Shown here: positions 1-7,771 of the stretch, piece by piece | Numbering within the stretch: the stretch's first letter is position 1 | Layout of the letters: each line of letters begins with the position of its first letter | Source of the DNA: JACDQM01 sp044373315 | Lineage (GTDB): Bacteria; Pseudomonadota; Gammaproteobacteria; Burkholderiales; Burkholderiaceae_C | Direction of reading: 5' to 3' | Length of the DNA stretch: 64,000 nucleotides | Assembly: GCF_044373315.1 (NCBI RefSeq) | Contig: NZ_JBILQK010000013.1 | Location: forward strand, 1-64,000 | Made by a program: the position numbers and the translations under genes | The notes under the pieces: model-generated | Told to the model about the DNA's origin: nothing | Database searches by the model: none | Seen by the model: only the letters and a program-made list of their open reading frames with translations

Positions 1-333
1 CGGGATCGAGGTGCCCGAGTTCAGGTGACCCACCACGCCGTTGACCTTGGAGTCCACCAGCTTCTGCGCCGCTGCCGTGCCTTGCTTCGGGTCACCCGCA
101 TCGTCTTCAGCCAGCAGCTCGAACCTGGCCTTCCTGCCGCCGATCGTCACGCCCTTGGCGTTCAGATCTTCAATCGCCAGGCGCGCGCCCAGCTCGTTGT
201 CCTTGCCCAAGTGCGCAATCGCACCGCTCGTCGGCCCAACGTGGCCAATCTTCACCACCAGTTCCTGCGACATCGCCGCGCCACTCAAAACTGCGGCAGC
301 AGCAGCAACGATCACGTTCAGTTTCACTTGCAT
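1..333 (-). CDS. Branched-chain amino acid ABC transporter substrate-binding protein, N-terminal part (LivK-like)
   Basis: Only the first 111 residues are inside the window; the gene runs off the left edge. The product would be a periplasmic solute-binding lipid- or signal-peptide-processed protein of a LivFGHMK-type importer. Residues 1-22 form a signal peptide (basic start, alanine-rich core, GAAMS cleavage region). The mature part begins VVKIGHVGPTSG, the usual opening of type I periplasmic binding folds of this family, followed by ELGARLAIEDLNAKG and ELLAEDDAGDP. The ATG at 333 is preceded by a perfect GGAGG at 340-344, which fixes the start. No transporter membrane or ATPase genes are visible, so the exact ligand cannot be inferred; LivK-like proteins also bind amides or aromatic acids. 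Confidence 0.88.
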   Translation of the reverse strand, partial: MQVKLNVIVAAAAAVLSGAAMSQELVVKIGHVGPTSGAIAHLGKDNELGARLAIEDLNAKGVTIGGRKARFELLAEDDAGDPKQGTAAAQKLVDSKVNGVVGHLNSGTSIP

Positions 334-513
334 GTAAGACCTCCAAAGGGGAAGAAGGAAAAGCGTTTGCTGTTGACTCATCAAACGCGAAGACAATACC
401 CCAAAACACCCGGCTTCTCCATGGGGTAAGCATGGAACACAAAGCGTCAGCAGCGCAAAATCTGGAGGCGACAAACGCTCAAGACCAAGGGCTCAAGCAA
501 GCAACAACGCCCT

Positions 514-951
514 TCAGCGCGGTGACCCGCCTGGCGTCTCGTACGCATCGCTCCGATGCCCCAAATCTGAAGCCAGCTGCCGCCGCATGATCGGAACCAG
601 AAGGTCGACCAGATCCGGAATCGCCTCGCTCAATGCTTTGGAAAGCGCCAGTCTCAAGACAGGCTCCAGCGTCGGGTCAAATGACTGGTGAACAGGCACA
701 TCAGGAGGCGACGCCTCGGGCCTCTCGAAGTCGGCAGCCAACAGCGTTTCGTCCTGCGAATCAGGCCCGAGAACGGCGAGATCACTGAGATCAATGACCG
801 GCTCAACCAAGGAATGCAGATCGTTATCCGCAGCAGCAAGGAGCGGCTCAAGAGGCTCGGCAGCCAATGGAGCATTACCCGCTTGCCAGCGATGCTCGTC
901 GAGCACCTCAGTCAACGTGGGCACGACGCGCTCTGAAGGTGGACGGTTCAT
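514..951 (-). CDS. Hypothetical protein downstream of holC (DUF2486-like)
   Basis: A 145-residue acidic, leucine-rich soluble protein with no signal peptide or membrane segment. It begins with PTLTEVLDE near residue 11 and ends with a predicted helix (LSKALSEAIPDLVDLLVP). It overlaps the end of holC by four bases (ATGA), so the two are translationally coupled. Burkholderia genomes carry a short uncharacterised protein (DUF2486) beside holC, and the composition here is similar; that link is from memory and not tested. Function unknown; co-expression with the DNA polymerase III chi subunit is the only clue. Confidence 0.7.
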   Translation of the reverse strand: MNRPPSERVVPTLTEVLDEHRWQAGNAPLAAEPLEPLLAAADNDLHSLVEPVIDLSDLAVLGPDSQDETLLAADFERPEASPPDVPVHQSFDPTLEPVLRLALSKALSEAIPDLVDLLVPIMRRQLASDLGHRSDAYETPGGSPR

Positions 952-1376
952 GCTGTCACCTCGTGATGGATCACGGGATGCCCCAACGATTTGTATTGAC
1001 GGAAACGCTCACGTCCCGCCTGCACTTGCTGGGCATCCTGCGAAACGACTTCGAGCACCCGCGCAAATCGCTCGAAACCCGGTACCAGTTCGGCACCCAG
1101 GTTCAACAGCACGCCATCGCTAGCCGACTGGCCCAGCGACTCGGTCAGAAGAATCGGGCTGCGGTCGACGGTCGAACCGTCGACCTCGCCACGCAGGCGC
1201 AGATGGGGCACGAACTCGGTGGCGTCAAACGTCCAAAGTGCTGCATCGAGTCGTTCCAGCGCCGCAGCTGGACCGACGACGGTGACGCGCGCGCCAGACT
1301 GTTGCGCCTTTCGCAGCAGCCGGCACACATAACCCAGACGTTCAGCAACCCCGGTGTAGAAGCTCACCTCAGACAT
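948..1376 (-). CDS. holC: DNA polymerase III subunit chi
   Basis: A 142-residue protein. Chi joins psi in the clamp-loader complex of the replicative polymerase and contacts single-stranded DNA-binding protein. The sequence has the HolC opening VSFYTGVAERLGYVCRLLRK, the ARVTVVGP strand, the LWTFDATEFVPHL segment in which HolC proteins have the W-x-F and F-x-PH pattern, and the C-terminal half with VLLNLGAELVPGFERF and QYKSLGH. Length is normal for the family. It sits 46 bases downstream of pepA, a holC-pepA arrangement seen throughout the proteobacteria, and overlaps the next small gene by four bases. Confidence 0.93.
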   Translation of the reverse strand: MSEVSFYTGVAERLGYVCRLLRKAQQSGARVTVVGPAAALERLDAALWTFDATEFVPHLRLRGEVDGSTVDRSPILLTESLGQSASDGVLLNLGAELVPGFERFARVLEVVSQDAQQVQAGRERFRQYKSLGHPVIHHEVTA

Positions 1377-1422
1377 ACCGCACCCTCAGAAGGGCACGCG
1401 GCTGGCGCACCCCGCAGTCGCA

Positions 1423-2883
1423 TCAACGCGCCTGCGACAACACAAAGTGCGTCAGCAGCCCCACGGGGCGTCCGGTCCCACCCTTGGCAGCGCCACCCTT
1501 CCAGGCCGTGCCGGCGATATCCAGGTGACCCCAGCGGTACTTGCCAGCAAAGCGCTGCAGGAACTTCGCTGCAGTGATCGATCCACCCGCACGCGATCCG
1601 ACGTTCGCCACGTCGGCAAAGTTGCTCTTCAGCCCCTCGTCGTACTCTTCATCCAGCGGCATGCGCCAGCAGAGATCCAAGGCAGCCTCGCCAGCGCTGC
1701 TGAGCGCTGCGGCAAGTTCATCGTCGCTGGCGTACATGCCGCTGCGAACGCCACCCAGCGCGATCACACAGGCACCCGTCAGCGTGGCCACATCGACCAC
1801 CGCTGCCGGCTTGAAGCGCTCGGCGTAGGTCAGCGCATCGCACAGGATCAGGCGACCCTCAGCGTCGGTGTTCAAGATTTCAATGGTTTGACCCGACATC
1901 GAGGTCACCACGTCTCCCGGCTTCAGAGCCCGGCCGCTGGGCATGTTCTCGCAGGCAGCGATGATGCAGACCAGATTCAGCTTGGGCTTCAGCTCCGCCA
2001 CGGCACGCAGTGTGCCCAGGACGCTGGCCGCACCGCCCATGTCGAACTTCATTTCGTCCATCTCGGCACCGGGCTTCAACGAGATGCCGCCCGAGTCGAA
2101 GGTGATGCCCTTGCCCACCAACACCACCGGCGCCTGCGTCTTGGCTGCGCCCTCATAGCGCGCCACGATGAAGCGCAGCGGCTCGTCCGAACCCTGGGCC
2201 ACGGCGAGGAAGGAGCCCATTCCGAGTTTCTCGACGGCCTTCTTGTCCAGCACCTCCACCTTGAGACCGTAGTCCCGGCCAAGCTGTTTGACCTGTTCGG
2301 CCAGGTACGTCGGCGTCGCGTAATTGCCAGGGCGATTGGCAGCCTCGCGCGCCAGTTCAATGCCTGCAGCGATCGCCTGGCCACGCACCAAACCGGCCTT
2401 GACGGCCTTGCCCTCGTCTTTGCCGGCCAGCAGGGTCAGCTTAGCGAGCTGAGGCGCAGGCGCCGCGCTAGGCTTGGTGTGGCGGTAGACGTAGATCGAA
2501 TCCACAGCAGCGAGAACCGTGTGCTCGACCAACTGCTCGCCCAAGGCCTCGAAGCCTACAAAGACCAGGGCCGCATGCGCCGCGCCACGCGACTTCAACT
2601 GCGTCAGCGCGGTCTGCACTGCATTGCGGCCTGACTTCACCGTGGCAGCGCCAGCAGCGGCCAGCACCACACGCGGGGCCTTGACGCCGGCCACGCGCTG
2701 CAATGTCAGTGTCTTGCCAGCCTTGAGCTCGAAGTCGCCGAGCTTGATCGCGTCCTTGACGGCAGCAGCCAGCACGGGATCCAAACCTGGGGGGACACTG
2801 TCACCGGCCAGTACCAGCACCAGGGCATCGGCATTCACACCCGCCAAGGCATCCAGGGAAGCAGTCTGAGTACGGAAGTCCAT
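1423..2883 (-). CDS. pepA: Leucyl aminopeptidase (M17 family)
   Basis: A 486-residue cytosolic aminopeptidase that removes N-terminal residues using two metal ions. The N-terminal alpha/beta domain is followed by the catalytic domain with GKGITFDSGGISLKP (metal- and substrate-binding lysine and aspartate) near residue 258 and the family signature NTDAEGRL near 340. Length matches PepA. In E. coli PepA also binds DNA, at the car promoter and at plasmid recombination sites; carAB is elsewhere in this window, so such a role is possible but not shown here. The start ATG at 2883 lies only 27 bases from the divergent lptF start, and I see no good ribosome-binding site in front of it. Confidence 0.97.
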   Translation of the reverse strand: MDFRTQTASLDALAGVNADALVLVLAGDSVPPGLDPVLAAAVKDAIKLGDFELKAGKTLTLQRVAGVKAPRVVLAAAGAATVKSGRNAVQTALTQLKSRGAAHAALVFVGFEALGEQLVEHTVLAAVDSIYVYRHTKPSAAPAPQLAKLTLLAGKDEGKAVKAGLVRGQAIAAGIELAREAANRPGNYATPTYLAEQVKQLGRDYGLKVEVLDKKAVEKLGMGSFLAVAQGSDEPLRFIVARYEGAAKTQAPVVLVGKGITFDSGGISLKPGAEMDEMKFDMGGAASVLGTLRAVAELKPKLNLVCIIAACENMPSGRALKPGDVVTSMSGQTIEILNTDAEGRLILCDALTYAERFKPAAVVDVATLTGACVIALGGVRSGMYASDDELAAALSSAGEAALDLCWRMPLDEEYDEGLKSNFADVANVGSRAGGSITAAKFLQRFAGKYRWGHLDIAGTAWKGGAAKGGTGRPVGLLTHFVLSQAR

Positions 2884-2910
2884 AATGTGAGAAATAGATA
2901 AAGTGGCCGA

Positions 2911-4020
2911 ATGTTATTCGATTCCTCTGTACGGGCTGAGCTGGCGCGCAGCTTCGGCGTGACCCTGGTGGTCATCCTCACCATCGTCGTGACGATGATG
3001 CTGATCCGCACCCTCGGCCAGGCTGCGGGAGGCAATATCGCGCCCCAGGATGTGGTTCTGCTGATGGGCTATCTGACCCTGGCGCAACTGCCGACCATGC
3101 TCGCGCTGTCGCTGTTCGTGGCCGTTGTGGCCAGCCTCAGCCGCATGTACCGCGAGTCCGAGATGCAGATCTGGTTTGCCAGCGGTATCGGTCTGTCTCG
3201 CTTCGTCCAACCAGTACTGCGCTTCGCGTGGCCGGTGCTGACCGTCATCGTTGCGTTGGTCCTGCTCGTCCAGCCCTGGGGCAATCGGAGCAGTGCGCAG
3301 CTCAAGGAACGCTATGAGAAGCGCTCCGACCTGTCGCGCGTCGCTCCAGGACAGTTCCAGAGTTCTCGCGACGGAAGCCGGGTTTTCTTCATCGATCGAG
3401 ACAGCGAGGACAGTCGTACAGGCCGGAATGTCTTCATCCTCAGCCAGAACGGCAAGAGCGAGTCCGTCACCACCGCTAGCCAGGGCCAGATCGAGTGGAT
3501 CGATGGCGACCGCTACCTGGTGCTTGAAGACGGACAACGCAACGAGGCCAGTGCGGGCAACGGCACGAAAACCATGGCACGCTTCGAGCGATATCAACTG
3601 CAGGTTGACGAGCAGTCGGTCCGTTCGGTCGACGCCCTGCCGCCGCGCGCGATGGACACACTCGAGCTGCTCACCAGCAAGCAGCCGCAACACCAGGGTC
3701 AGCTGGCTTGGCGTTTCGGGCTCGCGGTGGCTGCCATCAACATGGTGCTGTTGGGCATCGGCATGTCGGCCACCAATCCGCGTCGGGCCAACAACTGGAA
3801 TCTGCTGTTCGCGCTGCTTGGCTTTGTCGTCTACTTCAACCTGATCAACCTCACGCAGGCCTGGGTCAGCAATGGCCGCACCAGCCTTCTCCAAGCCATG
3901 CTCTCGGTGCATGGCGGTGCGTTTCTGATGGCGCTGGGCCTGATTTGGATGCGCGATCAAGGCAATCGCTTGAGCTTGTCGAGCCTGCGCGCTGCCAGTC
4001 GCAAGGAGCAGCGCGCATGA
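2911..4020 (+). CDS. lptF: LPS export ABC transporter permease LptF
   Basis: A 369-residue inner-membrane protein that with LptG and the LptB ATPase pulls lipopolysaccharide out of the inner membrane toward the periplasmic LptC/LptA bridge. It starts with LFDSSVRAELARSFG, then three membrane segments in the first 130 residues, a large periplasmic jellyroll domain (about 135-260) and three more membrane segments at the C-terminus ending in a basic tail. It overlaps lptG by four bases (ATGA), so the pair is co-translated. The promoter must lie largely inside pepA because only 27 bases separate the two divergent starts. Confidence 0.95.
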   Translation: MLFDSSVRAELARSFGVTLVVILTIVVTMMLIRTLGQAAGGNIAPQDVVLLMGYLTLAQLPTMLALSLFVAVVASLSRMYRESEMQIWFASGIGLSRFVQPVLRFAWPVLTVIVALVLLVQPWGNRSSAQLKERYEKRSDLSRVAPGQFQSSRDGSRVFFIDRDSEDSRTGRNVFILSQNGKSESVTTASQGQIEWIDGDRYLVLEDGQRNEASAGNGTKTMARFERYQLQVDEQSVRSVDALPPRAMDTLELLTSKQPQHQGQLAWRFGLAVAAINMVLLGIGMSATNPRRANNWNLLFALLGFVVYFNLINLTQAWVSNGRTSLLQAMLSVHGGAFLMALGLIWMRDQGNRLSLSSLRAASRKEQRA

Positions 4021-5108
4021 AGACCGTGCGGCGACTGCTGTATCGCGACCTGACGGGTGCAGTCAGCTTCGTGGCCCTCGCATTCCTGTCCCTGTTCTAT
4101 TTCATCGACTTCGTCGACGAGCTTGACAGCCTGGGCCGTCGCGGCGGCGGTGCAGCTGCAGCAGCCTGGCTGGCGCTGCTGGAACTGCCCGGTCATTTTT
4201 ATGAGCTGTTTCCGATCGCCGTCCTGATCGGCAGCATCTTCTCGCTGGCCAGGCTGGCACAGTCCAGCGAGTTCACGATCCTGCGCACGGGTGGTTTGGG
4301 CCCAGGACGCGCTTTAGCCTTGCTCAGCTCACTGGCACTCGGCTTCGCCGCGCTCACCTTCGTCGTCGGCGATTATGTGGCGCCCTACTTCGAACGCAGT
4401 GCCGAAGCACAGCGGGCGGCCTACTCCGGCGGCTTGACCGCCGGGCAGGGAGCCTGGCTCAAGGACAAACAGCTGAGTCCTTCCGGCGAGCGCAATTTCT
4501 CGGTTCACATCGCTCGCGTAAAGGCCAGTGGCGAGTTGGAAGGTGTGCGCATCTTCGAGTTCGACCAACAGGGCGCCTTGCACTCACGCACCCAAGCCGC
4601 CGGCGCAAGCGTTGATGCGGATGGTCTGTGGAAGTTGCGCGATGTGCAGCGCACCGAGTGGCTCGCGGCGCGGATCAACGAGCAACATCTGCCCTTGCTG
4701 GATTGGAGCAGCGGACTGACTGCGGGTGTGATCAGCGCCGCACTGAGGCCGGCAAAGACCATGTCCACCGTCGAGCTCTATCGCTACACCGCGCATCTTT
4801 CGGCCCATGAGCAGTCCGCCCAACAGCACGACATCCAGTTCTGGCGCAAGGCCCTCTACCCCTTTGCATGCTTCGTCATGGTCGCGCTGGCCCTGCCCTT
4901 TGCCTACCTCCACGGCCGAGCCGGCGGCATCAGCCTGAAGGTGTTTGGCGGCATCATGCTGGGCATCAGCTTTGTGCTGATGAACAACTTGGCCGGCCAC
5001 CTAGGGCTGCTCAAGGGCTGGACACCGTGGGCCGTCGCCGCCACCCCCAGCTTGATCTATCTCGCTCTGTCACTGGCTGCCTTTGGCTGGCTTGTGCGTT
5101 ACCGCTGA
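4017..5108 (+). CDS. lptG: LPS export ABC transporter permease LptG
   Basis: A 363-residue partner of LptF in the LptB2FG transporter. The start ATG overlaps the lptF stop. Membrane segments are seen around residues 15-35, 60-80 and 100-120, then a periplasmic beta domain containing ERNFSVHIARVKASGELEG and three C-terminal membrane segments with the conserved RKALYPFACFVMVALALPFA and FGGIMLGISFVLMNNL stretches typical of the YjgP/YjgQ family. An alternative in-frame upstream start would run deep into lptF and is rejected. Confidence 0.95.
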   Translation: MKTVRRLLYRDLTGAVSFVALAFLSLFYFIDFVDELDSLGRRGGGAAAAAWLALLELPGHFYELFPIAVLIGSIFSLARLAQSSEFTILRTGGLGPGRALALLSSLALGFAALTFVVGDYVAPYFERSAEAQRAAYSGGLTAGQGAWLKDKQLSPSGERNFSVHIARVKASGELEGVRIFEFDQQGALHSRTQAAGASVDADGLWKLRDVQRTEWLAARINEQHLPLLDWSSGLTAGVISAALRPAKTMSTVELYRYTAHLSAHEQSAQQHDIQFWRKALYPFACFVMVALALPFAYLHGRAGGISLKVFGGIMLGISFVLMNNLAGHLGLLKGWTPWAVAATPSLIYLALSLAAFGWLVRYR

Positions 5109-5124
5109 AACAGGACCCACTCCG

Positions 5125-5514
5125 ATGGACGGAATGCTCTTATTCGCCCATGGCGCCCGTGACCCCGCCTGGGCCAGCCCCTTCAAGGAGCTTGCAGCGC
5201 GCTTGGCGCTCAGCAGACCCGCGATGCCGATGGCGCTGGCCTTTCTCGAACTGATGGAGCCCGGCATCGAAACCGCAGCCGACAGCCTCGTTGCGCAGGG
5301 CTGCCGCCGCATCCATATCGTGCCGCTGTTTCTCGGCGCCAGCGGTCATGTACGACGCGACATTCCACCCTTGATCGAACGCCTGCGCGAGCGGCACGGC
5401 GATGGCATCGAGTGGCTGCTGCACCCCGCCATCGGAGAGCAGGATGGCGTCATCAACGCCATGGCAGCCGCCAGCCTGGCCATGGCGGAGGCCGCGGGAG
5501 CCAAGGCCCCATGA
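5125..5514 (+). CDS. cbiX: CbiX-like sirohydrochlorin chelatase
   Basis: A 129-residue single-domain chelatase of the CbiX-short type. Such proteins insert cobalt, nickel or iron into sirohydrochlorin for cobalamin, F430 or siroheme. The core motif LLFAHGARDP near the N-terminus contains the metal-ligand histidine, and RIHIVPLFLGASGHVRRDI carries the second conserved histidine. The start at 5125 gives the typical N-terminus just before the first strand; starting at 5083 would overlap lptG. Its stop overlaps the CysB-type regulator start by four bases. That pairing suggests a role in siroheme for sulfite reduction, though the metal specificity cannot be read from the sequence. Confidence 0.87.
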   Translation: MDGMLLFAHGARDPAWASPFKELAARLALSRPAMPMALAFLELMEPGIETAADSLVAQGCRRIHIVPLFLGASGHVRRDIPPLIERLRERHGDGIEWLLHPAIGEQDGVINAMAAASLAMAEAAGAKAP

Positions 5515-6455
5515 ACCTGCATCAGTTTCGCTTCGTCCAGGAAGCTGCCCGGCGCAACCTGAACCTGACGGAAACCGCCAAGGCCCTGCACACCTCTCAG
5601 CCAGGCGTTTCCAAGGCCATTCTGGAGTTTGAGGAAGAGCTGGGCGTCGACATCTTCTCGCGGCATGGCAAGCGCCTTCGCCACATCACCGAGCCTGGCC
5701 ACCAGGTACTCAAGGCGATCGAGATCATCATGCGCGAGGTCGGCAACCTGAAGCGCATCGGCGCAGAGTTCTCGCGCCAGGACAGCGGCACCTTGTCCAT
5801 CGCCACCACACACACGCAGGCCCGCTATGTGCTGCCCAGCCCGGTGGCCAAGCTGCGTCGGCAATTCCCCCAGGTGAACGTGAGCCTGCATCAAGGCAAC
5901 CCCGAGCAGGTCGCCAGCATGCTGCTGGACGAGAGCGCCGATGTCGGCCTGGCCACAGAGTCCCTGGCCGATCACGAAGGGCTGATCAGTCTCCCCTGCT
6001 ATGAGTGGCAGCACGTCATGGTGGTGCCCGCAGAACACCCCTTGGCCCAGGTTGAGCGAGTCAGTCTGGAGCAGTTGGCGGCGTTTCCGCTGATCTCCTA
6101 CCACCCCAGCTTCACCGGCCGCACCCGTATCGACCGCGCCTTCGCAATGCGCCGACTGACGCCTGACGTGGTGCTTGAAGCCATCGACTCCGACGTCATC
6201 AAGACCTATGTGAAGCTGGGCATGGGTGTGGGCATCGTGGCCGAGATGGCGGTGCAGGAAGAGACGCCAGGAGCCGACCTGGTCTGGCGACCGCTGGGCC
6301 ACCTCTTCGGCCAGAACGTCGCCCGAATCGCGTTCAAGCGCGGCACCTATCTGCGCAACTATGTCTACACCTTTGCCGAGTTGCTTTCCAGCCGCCTGAA
6401 TCGCCCTCTGTTGGAGCGGGCGCTCAGTGGCGAAGCCAGCGATTACGAACTCTGA
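5511..6455 (+). CDS. cysB: CysB-family LysR transcriptional regulator
   Basis: A 314-residue LysR regulator. The N-terminal winged helix-turn-helix reads MNLHQFRFVQEAARRNLN, then TETAKALHTSQPGVSKAILE, as in CysB/Cbl, and the effector domain follows the CysB pattern with SIATTHTQARYVLP and ALP-type inducer-contact stretches, PLISYHPSFTGR and DVIKTYVKLGMGVGIVAEMA. CysB proteins sense N-acetylserine, thiosulfate or sulfate to switch sulfur assimilation genes. The start ATG overlaps the chelatase stop, so it is translated from the same message. With the sulfur-oxidation genes at the other end of the window it might influence thiosulfate use, but nothing here shows that. Confidence 0.92.
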   Translation: MNLHQFRFVQEAARRNLNLTETAKALHTSQPGVSKAILEFEEELGVDIFSRHGKRLRHITEPGHQVLKAIEIIMREVGNLKRIGAEFSRQDSGTLSIATTHTQARYVLPSPVAKLRRQFPQVNVSLHQGNPEQVASMLLDESADVGLATESLADHEGLISLPCYEWQHVMVVPAEHPLAQVERVSLEQLAAFPLISYHPSFTGRTRIDRAFAMRRLTPDVVLEAIDSDVIKTYVKLGMGVGIVAEMAVQEETPGADLVWRPLGHLFGQNVARIAFKRGTYLRNYVYTFAELLSSRLNRPLLERALSGEASDYEL

Positions 6456-6462
6456 ACCCGTC

Positions 6463-7629
6463 ATGCAAGAGACCCCCAGGCTGCAGAGCCGGCTGCCCCA
6501 AGTAGGCACCACCATCTTCTCCACCATGTCGGCGCTGGCTCAGCAGCACGGCGCTGTCAATCTGGGTCAGGGGTTTCCGGACTTCGACGCTGCCCCGCGT
6601 CTGGTCGACGCCGTGCATCTAGCGATGCGCGGCGCTCACAATCAGTACCCACCGATGCCCGGTGTGCCAGCGCTGCGTGAGGCCGTGGCCGCCAAGCTGT
6701 TCAAGCTGTATGGCGCCCGCTACGACGCCGGCAGCGAGATCACCATCACTGCCGGCGCCACACAGGCGATCTTCACTGCCCTGCTGTCCATCGTTCATCC
6801 AGGCGACGAGGTGATCGTGCTGGAGCCCTGCTACGACAGCTACGCGCCCAATATCGAACTGGCCGGAGGCTGCGTCGTTCGCGTGCCTCTGACGCCTGGT
6901 ACCTACAGGCCGGACTTTGAGCTGATCGCCGCCGCGATCAGCCCTCGCACCCGAGCGCTGATCATCAACAGCCCTCACAACCCGAGCGCCACGGTCTGGT
7001 CGGAGCAAGAGATGCTGCGCCTGGTTGATCTGCTCAAGGGCACCGAGGTTCTGCTGATCAGCGACGAGGTCTATGAGCACATGGTGTTCGATGGCCAGCT
7101 TCATCAGAGCGTCGCGCGCTTCCCTGATCTGGCGTCGCGCAGCTTCATCATCTCCAGCTTCGGTAAAACCTATCACGTGACAGGCTGGAAGGTAGGCTAT
7201 GTGGCGGCCCCGGCTCCATTGAGTGCCGAGTTTCGCAAAGTGCATCAGTTCAATGTGTTCACTGTGAACACACCGATGCAACATGGCCTGGCGGCTTACA
7301 TGGCCGATCCCGCACCGTACCTAGAACTGCCGGCCTTCTACCAGCGCAAGCGCGATCTTTTCCAGGCCGGCCTGCAGAGTTCTCGCTTCACGCTACTGCC
7401 CTCGCAAGGCAGCTACTTTCAATGCGTGGACTACTCAGGGCTGGCTCCAGAACTCACCGAGATGAACGACGCGACGTTCTGTCAGTGGCTTACAAGCGAA
7501 GTCGGTGTAGCAGCCATTCCTCTGTCCGCCTTCTATGCGGCCGGCAGCCAGGCGCGGGTGATCCGATTCTGCTTCGCCAAGCAAGACAGCACACTCACCG
7601 CAGCGCTAGGGAAACTCGCCAGCCTCTAG
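6463..7629 (+). CDS. Methionine aminotransferase-like PLP enzyme
   Basis: A 388-residue fold type I aminotransferase. The start used (6463) lies just after the cysB stop; an upstream in-frame start at 6427 would overlap cysB. Family features are NLGQGFPDF near the N-terminus, YPPMPGVPALREAVA, ITITAGATQAIF, the NSPHNPSATVW segment, ISDEVYEHMVFDG and the PLP-lysine region SSFGKTYHVTGWKVGY, then RIRFCF-type C-terminal arginine in ARVIRFCFAKQ. The pattern is that of YbdL/KAT-like enzymes, which transaminate methionine, glutamine or aromatic amino acids. The likely role is the last transamination of methionine salvage, which fits the sulfur-related neighbours, but substrate choice is inference. 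Confidence 0.87.
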   Translation: MQETPRLQSRLPQVGTTIFSTMSALAQQHGAVNLGQGFPDFDAAPRLVDAVHLAMRGAHNQYPPMPGVPALREAVAAKLFKLYGARYDAGSEITITAGATQAIFTALLSIVHPGDEVIVLEPCYDSYAPNIELAGGCVVRVPLTPGTYRPDFELIAAAISPRTRALIINSPHNPSATVWSEQEMLRLVDLLKGTEVLLISDEVYEHMVFDGQLHQSVARFPDLASRSFIISSFGKTYHVTGWKVGYVAAPAPLSAEFRKVHQFNVFTVNTPMQHGLAAYMADPAPYLELPAFYQRKRDLFQAGLQSSRFTLLPSQGSYFQCVDYSGLAPELTEMNDATFCQWLTSEVGVAAIPLSAFYAAGSQARVIRFCFAKQDSTLTAALGKLASL

Positions 7630-7771
7630 GAGGCGGTGGCGCAGAGGAAGCGTCCGCTGCAAACTGACCGCAGCGGTCCATCCTCACCGGCTTCTTGCCC
7701 AAGAACGTCGTGCGAAAACTCTCCTCGCCTGAGACAGTTTTCGCCTTCAACGCCTTCTGCCGCGCAGACTC

